NCBI GenBank assembly: GCA_023678885.1
Contig: CM042987.1
Span: forward strand, 30,962,927-31,026,926
Length of the DNA stretch: 64,000 bases
Reading direction: 5' to 3'
From: Pogostemon cablin
Lineage: Eukaryota; Streptophyta; Magnoliopsida; Lamiales; Lamiaceae
The position numbers were made by a program, and so were the translations under genes. Positions 22,009 to 32,251 of the stretch are shown one piece after another. Within the stretch, counting starts at the first letter, position 1, and each line of letters starts with the position of its first letter. Under the pieces are notes generated by a model. The model saw only the letters and a program-made list of their open reading frames with translations, was not told where the DNA came from and ran no database searches.

Positions 22009-22476
22009 CTAAGTTAATAGAACCTTAGCAGTGCCTGTCATCGGCCTAAGGTTGATCTCTCCCTCTTTAACCCCAGAGGTGCTGGGTTGACTCGTCGACT
22101 CTAGATGTGACTCCAGGTCTTCGATTTTTTCTTGGACCAATTCATTTTTTGTAGGTTCCAATCTAGGACTTGTGCTAAGGGTACTTGAATCCCTTGCTCT
22201 GGGTTTAGAGCCCCGTGCTCGACTACTCTCCTTTTGTCGATTGCTATTGCCATCAACAGCCCAGAGGAGTGGCTCTCGTAAGGACTCAAAGAGACTCGCA
22301 TTGTTGTGAATACAAACTCGTATGCGATTAGACACTTTGGTCTGATCGCTTTCTTGTAATTTTCCAGCACGCGTTGCATTGAGTGCTAGATTCTCAAATT
22401 CCCTTTGGAGCAACTCCAGGTTGTCCATTAGGTGCCTTGAAACAGTCAGGATGGAGTCTATTTTAGCTCTCTTCAT
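22009..22476 (-). pseudogene. Last viral ORF, N-terminal part (TAV position)
   Basis: A 155-codon open frame. It begins with a predicted helical region (LMDNLELLQREFENLALN), then a low-complexity S/R/P-rich segment, then an acidic helix (EKIEDLESHLEST). It lies directly after pol, as in caulimovirids where the last ORF encodes the transactivator. Assignment is positional. Confidence 0.45.
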
Positions 22477-22489
22477 CTCTCATCAGGAA

Positions 22490-24076
22490 ATCTGCCAAAA
22501 CATTATCAACAGATTTAATAATAACAATATTAAAATCATAATATTGGAATTCTGCTTGCCATCTTAATAGTCTAGCCTTTTCTGGTTTAGATTCAATTTT
22601 ATTTTTCAAAAAGGCCTTGACGCTTGTGTTATCAATTTTAAGGATAAATTTTTGCGCGAGAAGAAATAGCGGCTATTTTTTGAACGTCTTCCGAACCGCA
22701 AAGAATTTTTTTCATTGATGTGCCACCTCTTTGCTTCATTCTCCGTAAAGAGCCCGCTACAGTATATGCATGGCACTTCTCCTTCTGGTGTGGACTTAGT
22801 TAGAACCGCTGCCCATCAATGGTCACTGGCATCTGTGTAGAGTACCAATTCATCCTCGTCATTTGGTATAGCTAACTTGGAGAGCTTCTTGCAAATCTCC
22901 TTTAGTTGTTTTACCATTGCTCGGTGTGATTTCTCCCATTTGAACTTTGCATTCTTTTTCAACAGAGGATTGAATACCTTCCTATATTGTGCTAGATTGT
23001 TGATGAACATTCCAGCGAAGTTGACAACTCCTAAGAAGCTTTGGAGTTGCTTCTTATCCTTGAAATCTTCAGGAAATTCTTGAACATTTTCTACAATGTG
23101 TGGTTGTAGAATAATTCCGGATTCATCAATCTCGACTCCAAGAAACTCGATCTGACTTGTTGCTATTACTGTCTTCTTTTCAGAAAGCAATAATCCTTCC
23201 TTGTGGCATGCTTCTGAAAATACTTCCAGATGCGCTAGATGCTCCTTCATGTTCTTTGAGGCTATAAGAATGTCATCCACATAAACGAACATGAATGAGA
23301 AATAATATTTGAAAAGATTATCCATCTTTCTTTTATATATCTCGGGTGAGTTCGCCAGGCCCATAGGCATTACATTCCAGATATAATGGCCTTGTGGTGT
23401 GGAGAAGGCTGTGAACTTTTAGTTCCTTCTTCCATCATAATCTGGTAGAACCCAAACTTGCAATCAAACTTTGAGAATACCCTTGCATTCTTGATATAGT
23501 TGACCAAGTGTTCCCTACTTGGTATGTAGTATCCGTCGAACTCCAAGATGTTATTGATCCCTTTGTAGTTGATTACCAATCTTGGCTTTCCCGCTTGACT
23601 TTTCCATGATTTTGAACCAGAAATCCTGGACTGCTGTATGGAGATACTCCTGGTGATATCAACTTAAGGTCCAGATGTTCCTTAAGTATTAGCTGCATAT
23701 CATTTCGATCCTCTTGGTTCATCAGGATAGGCTTGTATCTTACGAACTCATGCTCCTTTCCTTCTTTCACTTTGAGAGAGGCTTTGAGCTCATTTTTGCC
23801 CCACCAGGCTAGAGAATCCTCATTGAAGTTCCTTTGTATCTTCTTTTTGACGTCCTTCAAAGATGTCTGTTCTTAGATTGTGACATCTCTCTGTAAGCTT
23901 TTTCCCAAGCTTGCTTTGAGAAGGTGGATTGTGTTTTCTAGTTTCTCCATCTTCCATCCTCCTCTAGTCTCGATCCTCATTTGAAGTACTGTTTCGCCAT
24001 ATCTCCTTCGATCATTCATCTTTGGATGGCTAAGTTTTCCTTCATCACCACGCTTGTTGTGAAATCTGATGGGCAT
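22490..24076 (-). pseudogene. Viral reverse transcriptase - RNase H
   Basis: The caulimovirid replication enzyme in at least four frame pieces: 23873-24076, 23573-23860, 23370-23579 and 22816-23370, with RNase H continuing to about 22490. Landmarks are the pre-RT segment with SPYSSPGFLV, the finger/palm motif region, the catalytic YVDDILIAS near 23280, the LGVEID thumb segment, and the start of RNase H (LYTDASDH) ending in a premature stop at 22816. The motifs are closer to pararetroviruses than to Ty3/Gypsy elements (YVDD with the IEFLGVEIDESGI spacing). Multiple disruptions make it non-functional. Confidence 0.85.
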
Positions 24077-24259
24077 TTTTCTCTGAAATGCATTACGCAG
24101 TCTTGGTGCTATGATCTTATGTTCACAAAGGGTTGTGAAAATAAGCCTTTTTGTTGCGTTTTCTTGGGTAAAATGCTTAAATGTCTGTAGAAAATTATTT
24201 CCTAACAGAATATCTGCTCAGGTATCATGAAAATATATTGGTGGAGTCTTTACCTTGTA

Positions 24260-24511
24260 CTATGGGGTACGATCCGCTCCTCCAATCATGATCACCACTT
24301 GCTTGATTCCTCTATTAAGGATTAGCACCCTTTGTGAGAAATCTTTTCTTAGTACCGTTGGCAATTCTTCACCTGAGTCTTTAGGAAAGACTCCTTCTTT
24401 TGCTGTGCAGATGTCGGCTCCTGAATCTATGTATGCTACAAAATACTCTGCAACATGCTCCTTATATATCATCCCGACAGTGATATATATTGAGAATGGA
24501 CTTGTGGCCAT
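24260..24511 (-). pseudogene. Viral aspartic protease
   Basis: An 83-codon piece with the retropepsin motif YIDSGAD (catalytic Asp in D-S-G-A) preceded by a beta-strand-like segment. It lies between the movement protein and RT, the expected position at the start of the pol polyprotein that it would process. It is separated from RT by frame breaks. Confidence 0.75.
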
Positions 24512-24882
24512 GGATGGATCAGAGCTTATAAGCCCGAGACTCTACTAGTTGCTCTGGGAATCTTCCTGTTATTCCTTCAATCACCAGCTCAAGTTCTCCG
24601 AGTTTGAGCTGTCCTTGATATCTCCAGTTGTTGGCTGTTGAAGATAATATAAGACATCATAAGGAATAAAGTTTTTCTTTTTAGTAATGTCGAATATTAC
24701 TTCGACTCCTCCCATCCTTCTGGGCATTTAAGTTCATCTTTAGTTGTGAACTTCTCCAATTCCTGGATTACCTCCACGATCAGTTTCTTTCCCCATTTTT
24801 TGCTAATCATTCTGTCTTCTTAGAAAGAAATCCTTCTTTGTTTAAATCTGAGGCTATCTTGTCTGCTCCAAACTGGCTTATC
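24512..24882 (-). other. Degraded spacer between MP and protease
   Basis: No long open frame on the minus strand. It is probably the mutated N-terminus of pol or the movement-protein tail; nothing specific could be recognised. Confidence 0.4.
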
Positions 24883-25377
24883 CTAGATTCGCAAATCCAT
24901 GTCGTGGATTGGCGGTAATTCTATTATTTCTAGCCTAGTTGCGCATGCAACCCTTCCAAACACTTCTGGTATCTCAATATACTCCTTCATTTGGAATAAA
25001 TCCCAATGATGAGTGTTGGATAGAGCATATGAGATACTGTAGGTGATAGAGTACGGCCAGTTCCCTTCTTTCATTAAATCTTTATTTTTAAAATCTTGAC
25101 GAATGGTGAGTGCCCTACTGAAATCTTTATCTGCCATATTATAGGTAATCCTCAGGTAGATGTAGAATGCCACTTTGCTTGCATACAGATTTCCTGAGAT
25201 TCCTCCCAGGCATGCCTCTCTTGTATTTTTGATCCTTTTATTAAAGATTGCAATATCAATTGGTGTATCGATACCTTCTTTGAATGTTGATTTGATGAGG
25301 ATTCGAATTGCTCCGATATGGATCCAAGACATGGTCTTAGCCATTCATTCCTTGAGTTTTCTGAGTTCCCTTTTGAT
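24883..25377 (-). pseudogene. Viral movement protein, main domain
   Basis: Cell-to-cell movement protein of the 30K superfamily as found in caulimovirids. The frame includes MSWIHIGAIRILIKSTF, then GIDTPIDIAIFNKRI, GNLYASKVAFYIYLRI, DFSRALT and SYALSNTHH, in the order seen in Caulimoviridae movement proteins. A stop lies just upstream of MAKTMSW. The N-terminal part is on the other side of the solo LTR at 25383-26791. This protein is a clear sign of a virus rather than a retrotransposon. Confidence 0.8.
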
Positions 25378-25382
25378 TTCAT

Positions 25383-26791
25383 TGATTAGTCATAGTTTAG
25401 TGGTATGACCAACTAAAAATTATCGAACCTCAGGGAGGACGGCACTAGAGCTCAAGCGATCTCATGTTCATTGTAATTTTATAGAGACGGATATAAATGG
25501 AGGGGTGATCAAACAAGAAATTAAATCAATTAATGCAAACTAGATTAAATGATTAGATGAGTGGTTTTCCAAATTAAGCAAGGGTGAGATTAACAACAAT
25601 CAAGGAGTGGTAATTCATATATTCATGCATTCAAACTCATGTGGTTTAAGGCTTGACTAAGGGTTAACACTAATGTCACCTAAGCTTCCTTTCGGAATGG
25701 GTAGGATATGATCTTATAAAGGTTCCATGGTTAGTTCTCAATTAAATCATTCCAACTAGGTACTAGATTCAATTAAGAGTCTCTTCACATAATCTATTGA
25801 CTTCTCAATCTAATAAATGATATGTTCTATCAAAGGGTTCTAAACTATTAAGGACTTCTCAAACTCCTAATAATCTATAATGCACATGAAGTGTTTGATG
25901 AAATGATTCACTTAAATATCCTAAATATGCAATTGATTTCTCAATCTAATCACATGCTTAAAATAATTAAACACACAAAACATCATCAACCTCAAGATAT
26001 TAAACATCAATGATAGAAAATCAATTACCAAATCCACACATGAATTTAAGTACATGAATATCACAAATTATTCAACTCCTATCATGTTGCTAATCTCACA
26101 AAGGAGATTAGCCTACAATCGTCACAAGATCCATAACATAGACATTAGAAATCCTACAAATCATTGTAAACTAAAAGGTCTAACATTTGAAAATGAAATG
26201 ATGGTGGATTGATGAAAGGATGATGATAGATGATGAATGGATGAAGAAAAGGTGTAATATGAAGAAAATGGTGTGTGAGGTGTGTGCAGGGCTGGAATTC
26301 GGATCCTCTCTCAAAATATTGAAATGGGGTCTATTTATACCCCATGTGGGCCTTCTAGAAGATTCTGGAAATTTCAGCAGTTTTGACACCTACACGGCTC
26401 GTGTGTTGCACACGGCCACAGGGGTGGCCGTGTTGTGTAATCTGGTGTCCACGCACGGCTTTCGTTACAGGCCCATATTTGGTACACGGCCCGTGTTTTT
26501 GCACTGGACACGGGTCGTGTTTCCGGGCTTGGCTGGCCGTGTTGTGCTGTCTACTTCACTGTTTTGGCTCGTTCTTCCTCGTTTCAACTCCGAATTGAGA
26601 TCTGTTTTTTCCTATGCCTTCCTTATCATCTCTAGCATCAAATAAAAAGTGAAAATATTAGGTTTAAGCTAATTCACATACATTTCCATAAAAACACAAA
26701 ACACAACCAAATAGTACATAAAATACGGATAAAATAATACGAAAACACATATAAAATGACACTAAAATCTAGGTGAAAATATCACTCATCA
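25383..26791 (-). mobile_element. Solo LTR (Gypsy, Athila-type), 1.4 kb
   Basis: On the minus strand it starts TGATGAGTGATATTTTCACC and ends TGACTAATCA. The 5-bp duplication TTCAT stands at 25378-25382 and 26792-26796. The start (ATTTTCACCTAGATTTTAGT) closely resembles the LTR of the Athila element at 34.8 kb, and it shares clusters of ACACGGCC/GGCCGTGT words at 26390-26560. No second LTR or internal region is present, so it is the product of LTR-LTR recombination. It interrupts the viral movement-protein gene. Confidence 0.9.
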
Positions 26792-26796
26792 TTCAT

Positions 26797-27064
26797 CAAT
26801 ATGAACTAGTTGCATTTCCATCACATTTCTCATGAGCTCTATTGGGATGGCAATTTCCCCTTCGGTCACCTTATATATGATGTTATGCTTTCTCTTCTTA
26901 CAGTGATTCGTCTTAGCTACAGTGAACCCATCGTATAGGTTGAGTCTTGGATCCTCTTTCATAATTCTCATAAGGGTCTTATGAGAAATGGATATCTGGG
27001 AAAATAATCCAGACATATCTTCTTGCATCTCTTGTCTGAAGTTTTCTTCTTCACTCCGACTCAT
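26797..27064 (-). pseudogene. Viral movement protein, N-terminal part
   Basis: A 90-codon frame (RLNLYDGFTVAKTNHCKKRK, IIYKVTEGEIAIPIEL) that runs straight into the solo-LTR target site. The frame resumes on the far side at 25377. Position and continuity identify it as the amino-terminal part of the movement protein. Confidence 0.65.
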
Positions 27065-27197
27065 CTTCAGAAGATTCGTCTTAGCTGAAGAATTCTTCTT
27101 CGTAGATACTCTCGTCTGAGGGTATATCTTCTAATTGATATACCTGAACTAGATCTTGGAAGTAAACAGCTTCCTCCATTTCTGGAGTGGTTTCGAA

Positions 27198-28230
27198 CTA
27201 TCGTACTCCCCGCTTCTGGTTATCTGGGCAATCTGGTGAGATATGCCCCCTGGCTCCACACGTGTAGCAGTTACAATCCTTGAATCTTTCATTGGCTCGT
27301 GTAGCTGCTCTTCGGAACGTCTTTCTCGTGTGAGTTCTCCCTGTACTCCTCTGGTTTGATCCTGATGATGAGGCTTGGCTTCTTGAACTCCATCTGGATG
27401 GTTCGGACCTTTGCCCTGATTTATGGCTTCGGGCCTTTTGTTTGGACCAAAAGGATCTTGGTCTTCTAGACCTCCATCCTCCGCTCCTTTGTGTATAAGG
27501 ATGATTTTTCTTCATCATTTTCTGCTTCCTTGGACTTCTTCCAATTATAGTTGGAAGATCATTATTCTCGCAACATAAGGGTACTGCCTTATTGAATCCC
27601 CTTAATCTCTTGTAGTTCTTGTGTAGAGATGCTTGATGGCACCACTTCGCAATCTTGGCTTTGAGAAAAAAACATCCTCCTTGCTATTGAATCCAACTTA
27701 CATGGTTCATACTCTTTGATCAGCATTTCCATCCATGGGCTTGGAATCTTGGCAAAGAATAGGTGGAATATTTTTTCCTCCTTGATCTTCGATTTCCATC
27801 TATACTCTGTGAAGAGTTTGATGTACTCATCTACGTGACAGATGTCAAGTAGCTCCAGGTTGTATAGGGCATTCCTATACTTCTTCTTCTTTTCTTCTTC
27901 CATTCCTTCGAAGTAACCTACTCTGATGAAGTGGATCTTGAAGATCTTGGCCATTCAATCAACAATATTGCCTAGATCTTCGCCTTCCATGGCTTCTTTC
28001 TTGACTTCATCTGAAAGTACCTCCCAGGCGCATTTTACTGATTCTTCCAGACTCATAGTTAGGAATCTTATGAACCCTTCTTTGTCTAGCTCTAATGCGC
28101 CACCTGCAATCCTCATGGTATTTGTCCATTCATCGATCAAGGTCTCCCTATTTTTGAAGTCGAGAGTGTCGAGATTTAAGATCAACCCGTATGGATTTAT
28201 CGGTTCAAGGTGAGACCGACCATATAGGGT
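27198..28230 (-). pseudogene. Viral coat protein
   Basis: Caulimovirid capsid protein in three frame pieces. 27955-28185 and 27589-27954 hold the core, with the pattern YNLELLDICHVDEYIKLFTE and FFAKIPSPWMEMLIKEY typical of caulimovirid coat proteins. 27198-27518 is a basic R/S-rich tail with the zinc knuckle CNCYTCGARGHISPDC (CX2CX4HX4C). The knuckle binds the pregenomic RNA in this family. Frames are broken between pieces. It lies upstream of the movement protein. Confidence 0.78.
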
Positions 28231-28240
28231 ATTGTGTAGA

Positions 28241-29286
28241 TTAGATCCTCGAACTCAGCTTGCTCCTGTTGACATTCCTATTGCCTTCATCTTGAAGTTT
28301 CCTGGTTGTTGGAATGTCTCTTCTTGTTTTGCCCCATGGACTCCGTGTGATCCAGAGGTTCTTTATTTTGGCTCCGATCATATTGTGTCTGATGAGCCTG
28401 TGATTGTTGTTGAGAGCTTGATGTCTCTCCAACATTCATCTTTAGATCTACAATTGATAGTCATTGGAAGGACTCATATAGATCTTTTAGATCTTCAAGA
28501 TTTGCTTTTTCTATCCGGGGATGTGGACTCTCCTCGAAGGATAGCAATCATCTTCTCGCTTTCCGACTTTGGTTTGTGACCTCTGTCGTTTTCCCCTTTT
28601 GATGTAAAAGGGGTTCTATTCCGAAGACCTTCTCCCAGTTACTTTGGTTTTCAGGTATTCTACTTGATTTATCAGCTTTTGGATGAGGTCGAGTTGCCTT
28701 TTCTGCAACGTTTCCACCTTATCTATCTTGAGGCTGATTTCGAATATCGTCCTTGACATATTTTGGCAATATTCTCCAAAGAATATCACCTTCTTCTGTA
28801 ATTCTCTAAGATCTTAATTCATCTTAGAGTTATCTGCCTCGATTGTCTTCCACTCGGTCATTCTGTCAAATTTGAAAAGTGATAGGGCTTGCAGATCTCT
28901 CTTGGACCTTGGTTTGGTCGTTTTCTCCATTGCCTGTGTCTGGGGACACTTCCATGGATCTCGGTAAAACTTCAGACTTCCACGATGTTTCTTGATACTT
29001 CTTTGGAGTATCTTATTTGCATCTGGCGTAGTTCCTCCAGATGTTCTTCCTTGGTGTGGTTGGCACGAATATTTGCCAACTCCCTCCTTTGGATTACACC
29101 TTCCCAATATCGGTCTGCGTCCTCGTATTCTTTTTCTGCATATTGTCTATACAACACACAATAATATTGTTGTATAGAACTACTTGTCTCATCCTAGTTG
29201 ACAGGCCAGAAGTCCCTGTTGCTCCAACTTTAAACAGGGCTGATAGTCCTGTCACTCTCGGATGTCAAACTTTCGTTCGGATCCAT
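28241..29286 (-). pseudogene. Viral ORF1 region, degraded
   Basis: Short open pieces between the primer site and the coat protein: a start-like MDPNESLTSESDRTISPV at 29230-29286, then YWEGVIQRRELANIRANHTK near 28972-29157, then basic pieces to 28241. The middle piece is predicted helical and charged, like the coiled-coil proteins many caulimovirids encode upstream of the capsid gene. Function is not assigned. Confidence 0.45.
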
Positions 29287-29360
29287 AATTCTTGAAACTC
29301 TCCTCTCGTTTAGTGATATAAATATATAAAAAAATTTCCATTCATAAATAAATAAACCTA

Positions 29361-29374
29361 GGGCTCTGATATCA
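29361..29374 (-). other. Pararetroviral primer-binding site (tRNA-Met)
   Basis: Minus-strand TGATATCAGAGCCC, one mismatch from TGGTATCAGAGC, the caulimovirid minus-strand DNA primer site and conventional genome position 1. It lies about 75 bp upstream of the first start-like codon. Confidence 0.65.
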
Positions 29375-29984
29375 TTTTGAAGCGTGAGGAATATGAGAAA
29401 AATTAAGTTGAAGTGAGGTTGTATACTGACATGATTACCTACATGGTTACCGGCATAGTCACTTATATGGATACCGACAAGTAAAAGTTTTGACCAGTTG
29501 ACCCATTTGACCGGTTGACTAGTTTGACTTTTCAATTTTTTTTCAGGGCAAAATTGTCCGAAAATTGGCAAATTGGTAGAATTGATAACTTTTTTCAAAG
29601 ATGGGCAGAATTGATTTTGACATTTTCATTTTGTATATTTTTAACAATTACCCTTGTATAAATGCTTGTCATGATTGGTCCAATATTAACTAGTATTAAT
29701 GAAGACTTTGATTGGAGAATCATAGTTTTAACAATTTTGGCCATTTCAACTAATCAAGAGTGGAGATTACAGATGTACTCCCTCAAAAAAATATCCAGTT
29801 TAATGTTATTTGACTTTTTATTTTTATTTTATTGAAATTTTAATATTTTTAGATAATTAATAAAGAACTATCTCCATTCTTTATTAAGGAAAATTGATTG
29901 GTGGTGAGTGGTGGATATTAAATGGGATCACCTATTTCACACACGTATTTCATTTCATATTCCATTTTTTAGATATATACAATC
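29375..29984. other. Intergenic / viral junction region
   Basis: No gene. It contains a cluster of TTGAC(C) words at 29497-29530 and a Stowaway-like TACTCCCTC at 29775 with no partner end found. The viral-plant junction is probably in this stretch. Confidence 0.4.
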
Positions 29985-31429
29985 CAGTGGCGGCCCTTGG
30001 CCGGTGCCGGAGGTACCGCCGCAAAGGGCCCCACTCCAGAAAGGGTGCCCAAATTTTAATTTAATATATTGATACAACTACTAAGTAGCTTAGGTGTTTT
30101 CACCTCTAATTTTTTCTGCCAAGAACATAGGTTCGAACCTCAACATTATCACCTTTTATTCACCATACAATCTATTTACTTTCTTAATTAATATAAAATA
30201 GTCTTATCGCTGTACAATCTATGACATATATATTATAAGAAAATTTTTCTTTTAATCTAACATATTAAATCAAATCTATATTAACACATATCCTATAAAA
30301 TTATATAATTAGATAATTTCGGTGTTTTAATTTTAATTTTTAATTCTAACCTTTTACAATAAGGAATAATAATTATAAAATCAAATTCCTTTTTAGTTCT
30401 CTCTTAATCTTTCTTCAAGTTATCAGTTGCGGAGAGAAAAATTGGTGGGCTAGTCTTAAGAAGAATTATAAATTGCCATTCTTTTTTTTATGTCTCCTCT
30501 TTGAAAATATCCATCCGGATATGAAAAACGTAAGGGGAAAAAGAAGAAAGAGGAATTTATTGAGGCTCAAAGAGGGGTGATGAGAGTGGAAATTCATGTA
30601 TTTTTGGGTTCGATTTGATACCTCTTTGAGTGTATATTTGCTATTATTTGCACAAATATTAATACTTTGAATTATTATTGACTAAAAGGTGTTTGAGAGG
30701 TATTTTGTTGTGTTTTGATAGGAAAAAGAGATCAAAAGTGTAAAGTTGGAATGAAGGGAGAATTTGAGCAATATACAAGAAAACAGGGGATCACTTTCCA
30801 TAATTTTTCTGTGTTCATGTGGAGGCTCAAAGTGGTCGTATAAGACATGGTTGGAAAGCCACGGAAGAGAGGAACGCGTGGCCACAAGAATCACCTCAAT
30901 CAGAGTTTAAATGAGGAAGTTATGAATTAAACGGTGATATCGTGTAGCCACCACGGGATTTTCGAAATTCTCCAAGTCCCATCTATTATGAAGAAGCCCA
31001 ATAGGCTCACTCCATTTGTGAAGCCCATGGAATAACTCCACCACTATGCTGCCACGTCACTATTTGAATTAGTTTGAGAGAAATGGAAAGCCCGTGAGTG
31101 TTGATTTGATCCCATTACCAACATACAGAGTTAAATTCACTTTTGCCCTATAACTAAGAGAAATTTTGATTTTTGCCCTAAAAAAATAAGTGGTTCAATT
31201 TTGCCTTATAACTAACGAATTATTTCAATTTTTGCTCAATTTTCGCGGGAAAACCTAAATTTCGCCGAAATCCGCCACGTCATGCTTAAATTTGGGGATT
31301 TCTGGTTGGTCAATTTGACATGACAATTTTGATTTTTGTTTAACCAATGAATCTGCCACGTCATATTCCACCTAATTTTTTTTCACATCAACTTAATATT
31401 TAATTGAATTAGAAATATAAAATTAAAAA

Positions 31430-31700
31430 AAAAACTGTGCCTGCTCCAATGCCGCCGGTCACACCCATCTGCGCCTGTCAACCATTGCCATGCAAGACCG
31501 CCACTACAGCCGAGCCCTGTCGCCGAAAAAGCAACACAGTCATTGCCAGAGCCACCGAAGTCCACTGCTAGAAGCACGTATGCCCTCATCTGTTGCAGAT
31601 TTACTCGACTAAAATCGTAGCCGCACAGGCTGCCCGAATAGCGACACCATCCACACGAGTGTCGCCGCCGTCTACCGGATCTGTTGCAACACTCCACAGT
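31430..31700 (-). other. GC-rich filler next to the captured fragment
   Basis: Continues the GC-rich interior of the MULE, open in a second minus-strand frame (CGWCRYSGSLCGYDFSR and onward). It may be a second captured piece or a frameshifted continuation. Not recognised. Confidence 0.4.
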
Positions 31701-32251
31701 CACGCCGCCGTTGCTGTCTCGCCTCTCTTTGTGGCGATCTCGCCGATACCATCCACACTCTGCCACTCTGAATTCACCACTTTCACCCTCGATCCTTCTC
31801 TCTCATCAACAATACAACAATTCGATGTGTTCTCATTCGAGTATACGCTAGGGTTCAATTTCAGACAATATTTTTCTGGTTCTAAAGCGAATTCGAGCGA
31901 ATTAAGGTAAAAAAGATCAGGGCACGGATCAGAAGCTACCTTCTTAACCGAATTTTGCGAGCTCAAAAACATCAAAATCGAAATGCTCCTCCATCTCCTA
32001 TTCTGTTTCTGGAATTTTCGACACCCGAAGAACAGAGCAATGGCACTCAACAGTGAGATGATTTCGATAGATGCAAGAACTGCCATCATCACTCTCGACC
32101 CCTTCCCATCATCCTTCTTGTCAGTCCAGTGAGCCTGCGGGATAGGATGACGGTGTTGCAGCGGCAGACGTGGCCGGCGATGAGGAAGCACCACCGGGAG
32201 CCGGAGCAGGGGACGACGAAGGAGTGAAATAACCAAAAGAAGAAATCCCAT
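31700..32251 (-). pseudogene. Captured gene fragment, formin-like N-terminus
   Basis: A 183-codon frame: a hydrophobic signal-peptide-like start (MGFLLLVISLL), a proline/arginine-rich stretch, a single membrane segment (MMAVLASIEIISLLSAIALFF, residues about 54-75) followed by basic CRKFQKQNRR, then a cytoplasmic-type segment with FYLNSLE. This order (signal peptide, proline-rich extracellular part, TM, basic stop-transfer) is that of plant class I formins, membrane-anchored actin nucleators. No FH2 domain is present, so it is at most a first-exon fragment carried by the MULE. Formin is a moderate-confidence guess; another single-pass membrane protein is possible. Confidence 0.45.

Larger units (their letters stand above)
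20932..29374 (-). mobile_element. Endogenous pararetrovirus (Caulimoviridae), degraded
   Basis: Integrated viral sequence on the minus strand. It runs from a tRNA-Met-type primer site (29361-29374) through ORF1, coat protein, movement protein, protease-RT-RNase H and a last ORF to a promoter. It continues past the Copia insertion to about 11.8 kb. With the solo LTR at 25383-26791 removed, it is near the unit length of a caulimovirid genome. Coat protein upstream of movement protein, then pol, then a last ORF, is the order of Cavemovirus/Solendovirus relatives rather than Caulimovirus. All ORFs carry stops or frameshifts, so this is a fossil copy. The genus is inference. Confidence 0.85.

Noticed and set aside
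22490..24076. Reading the minus-strand RT at 23 kb as a Ty3/Gypsy element
   Set aside because: A movement protein and the caulimovirid coat-protein zinc knuckle are in line with it, there are no LTRs around it, and the order is pararetroviral.
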